Source of the DNA: Panaeolus papilionaceus
Lineage: Eukaryota > Basidiomycota > Agaricomycetes > Agaricales
DNA length: 64,000 bases
Reading direction: 5' to 3'
Assembly (NCBI GenBank): GCA_015501605.1
Contig: JADNRZ010000023.1
Span: 682,001-746,000 of the forward strand
Both the position numbers and the translations under genes were made by a program. Within the stretch, counting starts at the first letter, position 1; each line of letters begins with the position of its first letter. The notes under the pieces are model-generated. The model had not been told where the DNA came from and searched no databases. It saw only the letters and a program-made list of their open reading frames with translations. This document shows positions 1 to 13,300 of this stretch, in pieces.

Positions 1-30
1 TCAGAATAAAATTACATCTCTCTTCTAAAT

Positions 31-2388
31 CTAGGTAACGGCTAGGAGAAAAAGGCGTGAGCATCAGACACCAACGACAACAAAAGGATAAGAAAAACTC
101 ACTGTACTTCGGTCCTCCTCCACCCTCAGGAACAGTCCAAGTAATATCCTGAGTTGGCACCTTGATATCGCACAACTTGCAATGAATGCAATTCTGAAAA
201 ATCACAGGTCAACATCAAAGCAAAGCAGAACCAAAAAAAGATATCGAAAGAAACCCACCTGCGAGTTAATCACCAACTTATGCCCATTCCACCCCTCACT
301 CTCCTCGCCCTTGCTCTCATCCGGAACATACTCATAAACACCCGCAGGACACGCACGTCCCAGCAACCCCGCATACTGTCCCACATTCACCTCAACGTGC
401 TTCTTCCTCCTCTCGAGCTCGCTCTTCACATCCTCTTCCTTACCCTCAACACCATCCTCCTTGAGGACCTCCACCTCCGTCTGAACGGCCCCCACACCAG
501 CACCAATAGCGTGATTGCCCTTCTTACCACGCAGTTCCTCAATGTATTTACGCGTCTGCACGACCCTCAAGTGCACAGGCTGGTCTTCAGCATGATTCGT
601 CCCTGTCAAAGCGACGCTGGTAAGCAAGTCGGTGGAAAGAGGCGCTTCAAAGGGCGGGTATTCGATTGGCTGGTGTTGGCTGGCTGGTTCGGTGTATGCA
701 GAGTCGAGGGATGAAGTCGAGTCCTAGTTGTGCGTTAAACGTCAGAAAAAAATAGACGGAGAAAGAAAGGAAGGGACATACAGGGTTCTTGCTCTTCCCC
801 TCCGGAGCATGGTGCTTAAACGTCCAAGGCACACGTCCCTTGAGGAACAACGAATCAATACCCGAATACATAATCCCACCCCACAACCCCAGCTTCGTCC
901 CAAATGAAGGGCGCAAATTGCGCACTTCCTTCAGATCTTCGTGAACCCATGACTCATGGAGCGCTTTATCATAGGGCGCCATATCAGCCGCCTTGGCATC
1001 TGACTCTTCCTCAGAGGCCTTCTGCTGTACAGCTTCATAGGCAGCCTCAGCGGCTAACATGCCGCTCTTCATCGCGTTGTGGGTTCCCTTGATTTTAGCG
1101 ATGTTGACGAACCCAGCGGAACAGCCGATGAGAGCGCCTCCCGGGAAGTTGAGTTTTGGAACGGATTGAAGGCCGCCTTCGTTCAATACGCGAGCACCGT
1201 AGGATAATCGCTCAGAGTTGCCGGTAGTGAGGAGTTTGCGTAGGTATGGGTGGTGTTTCATGCGCTAAAATGCAGTTTTCGTGAGTTTATGATCGTAGAA
1301 TGGGAAGACGCGATACACACCTGGAATTCACGGTAGGGACTCAACCATGGATTCTTATAATCCAAACCAATCACCAATCCCAAACTAACAAGTCCACCAT
1401 CCATATGATAAACCCATCCACCACCATACGTCTGGCTATCCAACGGCCAACCAAGGGTATGAATAACCTCACCCGGACGATACTGCTCCGGATCAACCCT
1501 CCACACCTCCTTCAGTCCAATCCCATACGTCTGGGGCTCAACCTCCTTGCGCAAGTTATACAAGCTGATCGCCTGCTTGGACAACGACCCGTGGGCACCC
1601 TCGGCCAATAGCGTAACTTTAGAGCGGAACGCCATCCCGGGCTCAAACGACGATTTCAAACCATAGTTCCGCGTCAAGCCGACTTCATTCGTCACCACGC
1701 CCTGCACACTGCGCGCTTTATTCCCCCATGGATCCACACTATCCGCTTCCTCGCTAAGGAGCAGCTGTGCCCCCGCGAATCCGGGGTAAATCTCGACACC
1801 CTCGTTTTCGGCGACAGTGGCTAGCCATCGGGTGAATTGGGATAAGGAGACGATGTAGTTGCCGTTGTTGCTCATTTGTGGGGGGTGTGGGATGGGCAAG
1901 GCGTGTTTAGGAGTGAGGAAGAGCATGCGTGAGGACGTGGCGGGTTGCGTGAGAGGGTGGTCGTCCATGGTTCGCCATTCTGGCAACAGTTCGTCCAGTG
2001 CGCGGGGTTCAATGACAGCGCCAGAGACGATGTGTGAGCCTAGGTAGTTATACAGATAGTTGTGAGCATGAATGCAGAAAAGTTGAGAGCTAGACGACGC
2101 ACCGACTTCAGATCCTTTCTCCAACACCACAACCCGGATCTCGTTTCCCTTCTCCCTCTCTAGCTGCTTCAGCCTAATTGCAGCACTAAGGCCAGCTGGA
2201 CCTCCTCCTACGATACATACATCCACCTCGTCCTCTGCACGCTCAATAGTCGCAGGATTATACGCTTCATTCAACCTCACGGCAGAGGTAATGAAATTCC
2301 TCCTTGAAACCAACGCAACCGATGATGACTGTTTGTTCGCCTTGGGTAGTTTGGGCAAAATTGCCCTCTTGCTGCAGTTGCGCAACAT
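31..2388 (-). CDS. Electron transfer flavoprotein-ubiquinone oxidoreductase, mitochondrial (six exons)
   Basis: Passes electrons from reduced ETF to ubiquinone at the inner mitochondrial membrane, serving fatty-acid and amino-acid oxidation. Exons on the minus strand are 2103-2388, 1321-2039, 782-1264, 259-723, 103-193 and 31-41. They join in frame to 684 residues, close to the usual length. The N-terminus is basic and Ser-rich, like a mitochondrial presequence. The FAD-binding Rossmann motif [12 protein letters not shown] lies at residues 55-66. The C-terminal [4Fe-4S] ligands are Cys621 (RACPAG) and Cys653, 656 and 659 (NCIHCKLC), and the protein ends in the typical GGGGPKY-TVT. The last coding exon is only 11 bp; without it the conserved terminus would be lost. 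Oddity: about 40 charged residues (roughly 560-610) are inserted before the Cys621 motif. Introns are 56-63 bp. The start is the first ATG ahead of the presequence. Confidence 0.95.
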
Positions 2389-2915
2389 GATTATATGTTG
2401 AGGTCAACTCAAGAGAGGATGGTGGTTGTGGAGAGAGAGAAAGAAAAGCGATGATGGTGCAAGCCAATGAAGAACGAGGAATTTACGACATTCACTGATA
2501 ATCCCAATTGGGCAGGATTGGACGGCACGTGAAATGACGATCGTCGCTCCGCTTCCACTGTGACTCAGTTCCGGCATCTTTATATTCTTGACTTCCCACT
2601 CGAGTCTTTCAAAATAAATGTTGGATTATGGTGAGTGACTCTAATAGTTTATGGAAGAGTGAAAGAGGTAAAACTTGAAGGGGAAACGTATCGGGGGTGG
2701 TCTGCTCTTGAAGTTGCTCCAAATCAACAGCTCATTAGCGTACCCTCGGTTGGCTTTGAATGATATGCTGGGTGCGTCGAGGAGTAGAAATGATACATGG
2801 CAAGCAAGTCTCGTAGTAGCGGACCAGTTGCTTTAATGCGGAGCAGTTTTTCGAAGAGAGATCACTCAGAAACAGTACTACCAGCTTATAGTATACACTA
2901 AACGAAAGAACTAAA

Positions 2916-4558
2916 CTACTTATGACAATCCTTCACTGTCCAAATTCCCTTCTCTTCTTCCCTTCTTTCTTCAGCTACCTTAGCCGTCGCCAACCCAGCT
3001 GACGTCGCATCTCCCCACAACCCATCACTCACTTCACCATACTCCTTCGCTTGCGTCTCCTCATCATCCACACCATCACCCCGCTCTCGGGTCTGTGTCC
3101 CCGACACCCGAGCCCCATTCCCCGTACTCAGCCCACGCCCATCACGCCAAACTTCACCATCTCCAAACTCAGACTCATGAAACGGTGACACAGGTGATAT
3201 CGGGGGAAGCGATGCCGAAGGCGAACTCCTATACCCCTCCTGCTTCAAGTTCACCACCCGACTCACAGATGTAGGCGAGTCCAAGTCATCCCCATCCTCT
3301 GGACCCCTCGCGAATGTGATAGGCTTCAACCTCGGCGGTTTATGCCCCCGCGAACGCGATGCCGATTCCCCTTTCGACCCTGTGTGAGTCTTCGACTTCC
3401 CACTCGTGGTGCCTCTCCCTCTTTCCCCTCCAGACCCACTGCCTCCCTTTTTCTCTGGATCCCTCTTCCACCCCGGCACAACCCTCTCAAAGTCCTTATC
3501 TATAACATCATCCTCCCTCCCCGCCCTCCTCTTCCGTCTCCTCAATACGACCCACAAAATACCAGCCGCAACAAACACAATACCGCCCAACACACCTCCT
3601 ACGATTCCACCAACAGGCGTTATTGGGTGACTAGTCGAGAAGGGCAGTGTCGGACGAGGATCTACATGGAAAAGGAAGCGGGTTAGTCAGGATTCTATAA
3701 TACCACTCTCATTAAAGCCCTAAACCCAACGCGGCAAAAGAAACTCGAATATTCCAACCGACCTCCCATCCGCCACCGCGAATCCTCCCCCACGAATCCC
3801 ATCTTCCAAAATAGAACAACCCAACGTGAAGTGAATCGCGTACCTATCGTTGATGACACTGATACCGCCGTAGCCGCAGAATTTAGAACTATTCATAGCC
3901 GCAAAAGCAAACAAGCAAGGAGATAAGCGAGTAAGCATTCAGTGCACCGCGCGACACTCAATTGAGCGGGGAAAGAGCGTCTCTGAGGGAGCGATTCAAC
4001 TCACACGTCGTGTTGCTGTTGCTAGTGAGGGTGGGCCCGTCCGTCGAACCAGACCCATTAGCGAGGGTGACATTGAAGTAATCCAGATACAGCGGCACAC
4101 CACCCGCGTGCATGGTCAGAGTGAGTGTGTGGTTGGATAGCGCCCCCGACGGCGTGCTGAACACCTGCTGTGATACCGCCCCCGAACTGATCACTGATTC
4201 CCCGAGAATGAGGCCGTCGAGTGAGACGACGAACGCTGCGTCGTAAGAGGTGGTGTTGAATATTCTTCCGTGTATGCTGATTGAGGTTCCTGTTTAGCAG
4301 TGGCTATCAATAAACAACTCGCGGTTCAAGGAATCGGGACTACGAGGAAAGGTTGAGATACAGGAGAGCTGAAATATACGCACCATAAAACTGCACCTCC
4401 ACACTGGCATTCTCCCTATCCGTCCATGTCACCCCCACCCTCTTCTCTCTCGGATCAAGTATGATCACATTCCATCCCTCCGAGTATCGCAATCCAGCGT
4501 CTTCATTCTCGATGATCCTGAATCCATCACTGTCGTGATCATGATTGGGTGCGGTCAT
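2916..4558 (-). CDS. Single-pass membrane protein with extracellular-type N-terminal part and cytoplasmic tail
   Basis: Exons 4384-4558, 4005-4289 and 2916-3661 join in frame to 401 residues. The N-terminal half is rich in N-glycosylation sequons and aromatic residues (for example SEGWNVI, NASVEVQFYG, YLDYFNV). This resembles the galactose-binding-like beta-sandwich ectodomains of many uncharacterised basidiomycete membrane proteins. A Gly/Val/Ile-rich transmembrane helix spans about residues 171-193 and is followed by the stop-transfer stretch RRRKRRAGR. The tail of about 200 residues is Ser/Gly/Pro-rich and probably disordered. No signal peptide is visible at the first ATG. The second intron (3662-4004, 343 bp) is far longer than its neighbours and contains a 72-codon open stretch, so an alternative or missed exon is possible. 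Function is unknown; a surface or wall sensor is only a guess. Confidence 0.75.
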
Positions 4559-7500
4559 GATGAAAGAAAAGAAAACTTCATAGGCGCTCTGAGGAGAAGA
4601 TGGTGAACGTAAAAGACAAGAACGAAGAGAGGGGAGGCGTGTTCAAGGCGGAAGTAGAAGGGAAAAGGGAAAAGAAAAGAAAAAACTTCCGTCGCCAACC
4701 AACCAACCAACCGACTCAAGCCTAAAAAGTGCTTCTATTCTTATCTCTTGTAATGTCATACATACTTATTATGCGCATAAAGACTTTTCTTCCGCGTATT
4801 CCTAGATAAGTAAGCATTTCTACAATACTCCATTGCACCCTGTCATCCGCGTGGCATGGCGTTTGGCAGGCTATAGACTGACTAGGCATCTGCATGTGCA
4901 TCCGAGTCCTCAGTCTTCTATGTTTACTTGCTTATCGTACGCCCGACCGAGCCCCAGCCGCTCAGCATTTTCGAAGAAGGTACTGAGCCAATCCCGTCCA
5001 AGTTAACCCAATGATTCTCGTACTGGGCACTCGGTAAACTCCTGTAAACTCAGACTTCCATCTTCTCTCCACAAGCTGAATAACTCGTTGCTACATCACG
5101 TTTTAACCAAGCCAACCGTGGATGACATCTCCCCACCCTCCCCACCTCCCGTGTCCCCTTGAGTCGGACATGCCGTTGAGTCTTGACCAACTGAATAGCT
5201 CATAGCTCTACATGTGGTCATGTCAAATCCTCAGCCTACCCCATCTTATCATCGATCCCTCGTGAGCAGCATGTGGCATACCAAGGCACCGAGGTTTTGC
5301 AGACATTGTAATAGGCACATTTCCAATGGAGAATTGCAATAGAATCGAATAGGAGTTGCGCCGGGGCCGGAGGCACGTTATCCCCCCTGGACCGACCTGA
5401 CTGCGTGCTTCTAGGGGCTAGATCTGGTTGGGGATGAATATGGTAAGCTGATTCAGAGGGGACGGGCTAAAACGAGCAATAAAGCAAAGGCAAGTGAGGA
5501 TGGCGCTCAGAAAAGGCTGATACCCCTTTTCAGGTTCGTTGAACTTGGTCTAGCAAAGAACGACAAAGCGCATATCAAGACGATCATCCCATATTATAAG
5601 AATATGAACCAAAGTCGACGTTTGATAACTGATGGCGTTGTATGGTAGATCAAGATCAAACTTGAACAGAAGTCTCTGAGCTCAGTCGTGAGCCCACCTG
5701 AATCACATCAAAAACAAGTTCATAAAAAGTCAATCGACACCCTTATTTATCCATCGGCTCCATTCCCCCTCTGAATGCGACCACCTCGTATTCAAGTATG
5801 CGATAAAGGCAACATACAATAAGCAAAGTCCCGAAGTAGGCCAGGTACAGACTCAGATGGGAGTCATCAAATTGTCTCTCGCCGAAATGTGAATTGTATC
5901 AACCAGAAAAGAGGGAGAAAATACAGAACTCAAGACATGCAGGAAAGAACGATGCGACATCACTCTCCATAAAAGTTCTACCAAGTGTATGCCTACGGGT
6001 ACGCAATCGAGACCAGCTCGTCTCAACAGACACGATATAAAATCTGAATGCATGCAGAGCGCACGCCTGGTAGATCAAGTCAGGTCAGGTTAACTTGGAT
6101 AACGGCCTTTTGAGTCGTCCCACATGAAATTGAGCAACACAATCATGATTTGAACAAGAGAAGTTGAGATCAAGGCTTGGAATGACGAAAATAAAACTGC
6201 GCAGCGAGATGATGGGGGTACATATAGGCCAGGCTTATCTGGTGTCTGATATGAAGTGAATAGAGATGTCATCGAAGAGCAGGGCGATGAGGCCTGCATG
6301 ATCATCTCATGCTAGGTTAGGCATCGTACGTAGACGATGTGCCATATTGAACAAGGCGATGCCCCTCACTGGTTCTAGTACCAAGCGATTCACGGCATTC
6401 CTCAACATCGCGGGACACAATCCCAACTCGTTCCGAGGCATCCATCCTCAACCAGCATGCATTTCCACGTCTCCCAACTGGAAGTTGAGTTAGCAAGTCA
6501 AGACAACACAGGAAATGAGCATATTGGGTGTCAAGAAGTGAAGTTTGAGACGGATATGAGCAGAAAGACGTGAAACGGGTCTGGCATGGGAACAAGCAGG
6601 TTGGGAGAAAGGTGCGATTGCTCTCGAATTCCCTCGTTCGAATTATTTTGTCTTGAATTCTCGTTCCGACACTCCGACGGCATTCGATTGGTCGGGCATC
6701 TTCTGCCGAATGTCCCCATTGCTTTCGTCCTCAACGGCTTACTTATCGACCGCAATCGTATAACAGAAATTTCGAGAGCAACCAAATGCTGAGTAGAGAT
6801 GACAAAGCCTACAGGTACTCGCAGAATTTACGATCCATCGAATCATGAGCGACCGTTGATGTATAACCATACACCAAACATATATCTGCATGAAGATTGA
6901 GTAGCTCGGGCAGAAGGGGAAAGGACAGAAATCGAACGGCCAATAACGTCGCATAACTCGCTGTGAGCCTCTAGCACCACAATGATTTCGCTGCCACGGC
7001 TGTCATATATCAACCCGAACACTTAGTCGAACTCAGTAAAATCGTCCTGTGCAGAGTCATCAACGTGCCAAGATGTTGAGATACATGCGAATAGCTAGTG
7101 TTATCTGCACCCGATCGAAGTTAATAGATAGAGAATATGTCCTCAAAAAATCTACTCAGCATTGAGCTGAGCATACGAGCACGTTATCCAACAATCAGAG
7201 ACGATGAGAAGAGCGCATCAGGCTGATCGATAGCTCGTCCAACTAACACCTACAACCCACCTCCCGAACTTCCCTCAGTCTTAAATTAACCACCCACATA
7301 GCAAACGAGGTCCACGCATGGTATATGGAGAACCAACCTCGTCCAACTGCGATACAAGTCAAATGAAAGAAGGTTTTTCCATCCTACCATTGCTTGTGAG
7401 TGGTGATTGAGAGGGAGGACAGAATAAGATGCATGAGGCATGAGGCAGGGTCACTTGGAGTCGACCCACAGCCTGCAGGGAGCCCTTATCATGCCGGGTA

Positions 7501-10385
7501 TGTACTTCACACTCCGACACCCCGTCGCCTTCCGATTGGTTACAGGCTTACAGCACTCCCTACCTCCATCTGCCGATTGCCGGCTCGTGGCCTCGAACTC
7601 AGTTTTTTCGTGGCTGATGCCAATAGTTCGAGCAGAACAACCAGAGAAAAACGCAGAACGAAAATTTATGTCGGTTCTGCTCTCCTATCCACCAAAAACC
7701 TTTCAAACCCAACATCCATCATCCTCGCTCCACCCCATCAGCTCGAATCAGATTTCTGAAGTGTGGCGTCCACCCTTGATCCTGTGGCGTACCCGCCTCG
7801 GGTATCCCTTCAACTGTGTTCCGGTCTTTTCCTCGAACTCTTTTAATTATCGTTCGTCTTTTCGAATTTCGAGGTCCAGTGGGTTTGGAATTCGTTCATT
7901 GATTCACTGGCCGGTTTGACCTCTGTGCGTGTAGAAACGATCCTACGGCCTATGAGTACTTATCCAAGAAAGGGAAAAAGAAGAGCTGTGGGGAGCGGAT
8001 GGAATTTTCGCTGGACCTGACGTGGGCGTTTCAATCAAGGCTTCTCATGGGGAGCGGGTGCCTGAGGATCGTCGACTCCTATGTGTTCTAGCTCGATTGT
8101 CGATGATGGTGGAGAATTGAGTTGAGTCGTGGCGCAGGCGTCTGGGGCGCTCACGCTACTCAGGCTATCGACGTCTCGAGCCATTCAAGAAAACTTGAAC
8201 ATAGGCAACACTATGCGTACTCAGAAAGTATGTTAGGATTACGGTCTCCTGTGATACTTATCCCTATTCACAGCAACACACATGTCAATCTGCTGCCGCA
8301 GACAACTGCCATTGACCAGTTGAATGAAACAAACGACCGGCTTTGTAAAGCATTCAAAGCATACATACTTACATATTCAAATTCTGTCATATTTTTTTAA
8401 TTATATTACATTCATTCATGTTCCTAAACCCCCACGTCATCCCATCCTGAACGTGTCACAGCACGTCTGTCATACTATGTGTTCACCGCAGGTACGCTCC
8501 AGACTCTTTCACGGTCCGCATCCACAAATCGAATCGACGACCTGCTGCGGGTGGCTCCGTGGTGTTTTATGCAAATTATGCAAAGTCAAGTATAATTAGA
8601 ACAGGGTGCATAATCCCACCGTCTCCTCATTCCCCGAGCGCTCACGCTCGCGTGCATTTGCTGTGCATGGCCCTTACTTTTTGACTCAACCTCGCCTTCT
8701 TGTGTACGAAAGAACCCTGAGTTGGTCTGTTTTGTTTATTCGTACATAATATCTCCTCATAGCTAGTCCTTCATTAGAATTACAGTATTACCTTTTTTTC
8801 ATTTTAATTCTATGTATTTCCCTCGTTACGCGTTATGAAAGCGCGTCCTGAAGATCATACTTACATGAGGAAGTCATTTAAACTTGCGTATGAGCATAAG
8901 GAATAGCGCGTCGCCATTATGCATGCTCATACTCGTCCACCATGCGCTGATCATACAAGCAACTCAAAACGGATGCAAACCCACACACAGCACAGCGCGG
9001 CGCGGAACCAAAAAGAGTACAATGCGCGTGCACTTGCATTTTGGTGGAATGCTGTGCCATCGGGGTCGGAATGGATTATGGAGTGGGTGTTACAGATATA
9101 AGTAACTAGCTGTCCACGGCCGCTCGGAGTGCGCGCGACTCGCGACTCCGACCCGCGTCCCTAGGTGGACTCGGGGATGCGTTATCATTGCAGGCCTGAA
9201 GGTATGATGCGACATGTGAAGTTACCCTTGGGTAAAAATAAAGCATACAGGCTAAACCAAGGCTAAACAGAAAGGACTGTCAAACAAGACGGATAAGCAT
9301 TCTGGTGTGAAACGGTGGTTTGAGGAGTCGAAGCTGATTCGTGGAATGGTGGGAGTTGAGGTGGGTATGGGAGAGTTTAGAAGAAGGTTAGAGATTTAGG
9401 GAGAGAGCGAGGGATGGATGGTGCGATCATGAGAATGGGAGTTTTGCGTCAACGGAGGATGCGATGGGAAGGATCTCGGAAGATGGTGTGTGAGAGGTGA
9501 TGAGGAAGAGATGTTGAACTGCTTAAGCGTATTTTAGGACAAAGGATGGGATTAAGAATAAAGTGATATCGATGAAAGAGGGAATGGAATGTTAATCCTA
9601 ACCATGACAGAGTTATAATGGACATACTATGCTAGTGCTACCTAATCGTTAAAGTGAAAGACTACACGATGATCCTGCGTTCGGAGGCACGATGAATGCT
9701 TCAGACTTAGTGCGTTGATGAGCTCTAGAGCTAAATTCAACATGGCAGCATGCAAAATAGACATATTGCTCTAGAAGCCGAGCTCAGAGCTCGTCGAGAA
9801 CGCACAGGTTTATGATTATCAACAAAGCGCAATGAGAGAAAACTTGTGATATTTCGATGCGCATCTAGGCGAGCCATTCAGTCCTTGGCTCCAAGATGCG
9901 CGATTGACGAGAAGCTACTGGGAATGATGCGATGATGGATAAAAAAATTAGCTTGCTGCACAACGCGATTCAAGCCCGCTTTGAGGCCGCGATAACAGAT
10001 GATCAACGCAGGAAGCAGGTTGTCCGACGTCAGTCAGCGCCTTCACCGGCGGGAAGTCAAGAAGCAGTGGAAGCGGTCAGAGTGATGTCAGCGATCATCT
10101 GCACATCGTTTAGCAGTGTTGGAGTGGGTATTATGTAGACTGAAATGTGTTTTTTGTTCTCGACCGAAGAAGCAGCTGGTACTCGGAGGTGAATGTGAGA
10201 GTGCCGTTCACCCAAAGTGGAATTCCAACGCTCGGCTGTTTTTTTCGCGACCCTGTTGCAACAAACCAAACATCGCAACTCCTTTCATAGCGATTTCCAT
10301 TTTTCCATTCATTTCATTTTCTTCACTTCCCTCACCCTTTCATGTCCTCCTCCTCCTCCTCGTTACTATCTCTTTCGTCTTCACT
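4559..10385. other. 5.8 kb interval without a recognisable gene
   Basis: Only short ORFs occur (up to about 160 codons, at 7400-7919), with none of the codon or motif character of the neighbouring genes. The last roughly 130 bases before 10386 are pyrimidine-rich and probably form the 5' UTR and promoter of the next gene. No tRNA, rRNA or transposase was recognised. Confidence 0.5.
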
Positions 10386-13300
10386 ATGAGCACAATTCCA
10401 ACGAGTCCTCCAAAGAAACGACGCTCGCCACCTGTCCCCCTCTTGCTCTCCTCTTTTCCTGCTCCGCCATCACATATCCCGCCCACCCCTACCCCAACAA
10501 CCTCTGCTTTTACATACGCCTCCAGCGCGGGTAGCGTTGGCAACAACCCCCCGCCATGTGCCCCGCCCAGCACGCCCCTCCCACCTGTTCCTGGCCCATC
10601 CAGAATATCCGAACACGAGCAGATTCTCCTTCTCGCTGGGGTAGCACCGACTGCTGGAAGTGGAAACACGACTCCGCGCTCGGCATCGTCATTGACGCAT
10701 TCCCAATCACTCACATCGTCATCATCAGCAGCAGCAGCAGCGAGGAGACAGAGCCGCTATTCTACCCTCAGTTTGTCTGCCGTCACTGGACATGCAGGGT
10801 CATCGCCCAACAGCAACAGCCTATATCACCAACAGCAACCATTACAGCAGCAGCAAGGGCAGCAGCACGCGCAACGCCAGTCGAGTCTGTCATCGACCAA
10901 GGAACATACGGGCTATGACGCTGCATGGGCTAACAATAGCCCGAAAAGCGGGAACGGCGGTGCCGGTTATTCCATCAACGCTGTCAACAATGTGCACATC
11001 ATTACCACTGCCCACAGCCCCAACAACTCTACAACTACCTCCTCCAATACCCCGGGCCATACCGCTGCGAGTTCAAGTTCATTTTCTACGTCGACATCTA
11101 ACAGTAATATCACATCTATTTCAACCACTGCTACAACTACAACTATCAATACGACAACTAGAAGTTCAATGGATACCCATACCCCCTACCCACGCACACC
11201 ACCTACACAAATCATCTCACTAGCAACGCAGTCACCCTCGCCCTTTACCTCGCCCAACACATCCCGCATGCTCGCAGCCTCGCCACTCCCCGGCACACAG
11301 CTCACACGCATCAGTGTCTCCCCCATGCCCTTGAGCGACATCGACGACTTTGAGTCGGGCAGCGAAGCCGGGGACCATCATCATCACCACCCCTCCTCAT
11401 TCTCCATGTTCCCCAACAGCAACAACCCCTCCTCCCCCACCTCCACCCCCGCCCGTCTCTCCACCTCCACCCGCCGCAAACGGACGCCCCCGCCCAAACG
11501 GGTCCCGTCTCCTGTGATACCGCTCAGCGCGCGGAAGCAGATGCGGCATGCGCATAATGAGAGCATCAGCGAGATTGATATTCGGGATCTGATGGATTTG
11601 GATGATCTGGGGTATGCGAGTGAGGAGGGGGACGGGGTGGGTGATTTGAGTGGTGATTTTTTGGGTGGAGAGGATGAGGATTTGGGGTTTGTGGTGAAGG
11701 GCGGGAGTGCGAGCTGGAATGGGAATGGGAATGGGAGAGGAAAGAGGGACAGTGTGATGGAAATGGAAGAAGCGTATGATTATCATGGACGAGACTGGAC
11801 GCCGACGAATTCGCAGAGAGTTAGTTCGTTATCGGAAAGCGGTGGGAAGCGCTTTAGTTTTGGCGGAACACCTCTCTCTAGCTCAACATCGCGACGCGTC
11901 TCATCAGGCGGCAGTGGATCAGGCTTCGGGTTTGGGTTCGGGTTTGGATCATCATCATCAGGTTCAGGAACGGCGACAGCGCACGGCGCTCAAAGCCCCC
12001 CGTCAAACCCTATTCGACTCTCGGAAGGCTTCTCGCCACGTTCTTCAATCTCCACTTCGCAGAGACACCACAAGTACACGTCGATTGCGGACCCTATTGA
12101 TCCTGATGCTGTCAAGAGTGGGTACTCGATGCATGCGGTGAGGGAGAGTGTGGATCTGCTGGCTGGGTTTGGGAGGAGCGGGAAGGGGAGGGCGGCGGCG
12201 GCGGGGAGATTTTCAGGTGCGGGTGCGGGTGATGATGTGGATGAGTTTGGTGGACTTGGACGTGAAAGAAGAGAGGAAGAAGAAGCTTCTGATGAATTTG
12301 GAGATGCGTCGAATTTGAAAGAGTTTGGACCACGTTCTCGGGATTTAAACGGACGGAATTCGAGGATGGGCGAGGAACCGACTTCGCCTACGCCGAGTAG
12401 ACGGTCCTCGACGACGACGAGACACAAGCCTTCTCATACGATTGATAGGATATCGCAGATGTTTAGTCGAGATGTGCGGGAGGAGGGCGAGAGGGAGTCG
12501 GGGGCGCTGTGGAGGGCTAGTATGAGTAAGGACGGGGAAGGCGAGGTAGAGAGGAGGGGAGGGATCAGAGAGAGCGTTAGTACTATGACCCAGCTCTCTG
12601 GTGTTACCATGGGCGAGTCTGCATCCGACATGACGTTGCTCAGCACCTCGACTTCAACCGTTCGCCGATTTGACGACGCAGCAGCACCACCACCTGCTCT
12701 CGGTCTGGGATTGGAAGAGTCGCCAGATTTGTCTGGGTCATCATTCACGGCGTCCAGTTCTCCTAGTTTCTACACCGCCAATGGAGAGTCAAGAGAAGAC
12801 CTACCACAACCACCAGCAGATCATCAGCCCTCACCCGACCCCAATTCTCTATCTCCTAAATCCCTCCACCTCTCCCTCCGCGCTGAACGTACGCGTTCCA
12901 AGGGGCTCAAGCAGGTCCTACAAGTGAGGCACAGGAGTCGGTCAAGAGGGCGGCTGGCGAACGGGGACATGGAAGGACCCAAGAGCGAGCCGCCAGCTGT
13001 GCCCCTGCCTGACCTGCCTGGCGGTGCTGGTGCTCTGAAGGCTAGACCGACACCTGATTTGGAGCAGAAGGCGAAGGAGGAGGCAAAGGATGATGTTTTG
13101 GATGGGCTGGAGGAGATGGGGAGGAGGGTGAGTGGGTTGGGTGTGGGTAGTCTGAGGGAGAAGAGAGTCGGGGAGAGGAGAAGGGGAAGGGGGAGTGAGG
13201 AGGGTGGGGCTGGGGGAGTGGAGATGACGATGGATGAGCTTGGGCTTGGGCCGCCTCCGGCCAAATCTCAAGGTGTCGCCTTCCCTGGTTCAGCGGCGTT

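Noticed and set aside
280..714. 144-codon ORF on the plus strand
   Set aside because: Antisense shadow of ETF-QO exon 4, which has clear family motifs on the minus strand.
7400..7919. Two overlapping ORFs of 119 and 159 codons
   Set aside because: They overlap in different frames, have no motif or splice context and no homologous character; likely chance.
10818..10880. CAG-type repeat as a separate microsatellite
   Set aside because: Mixed CAG/CAA codons inside the coding Gln-rich run of the Nif1-like protein; better described within that gene.
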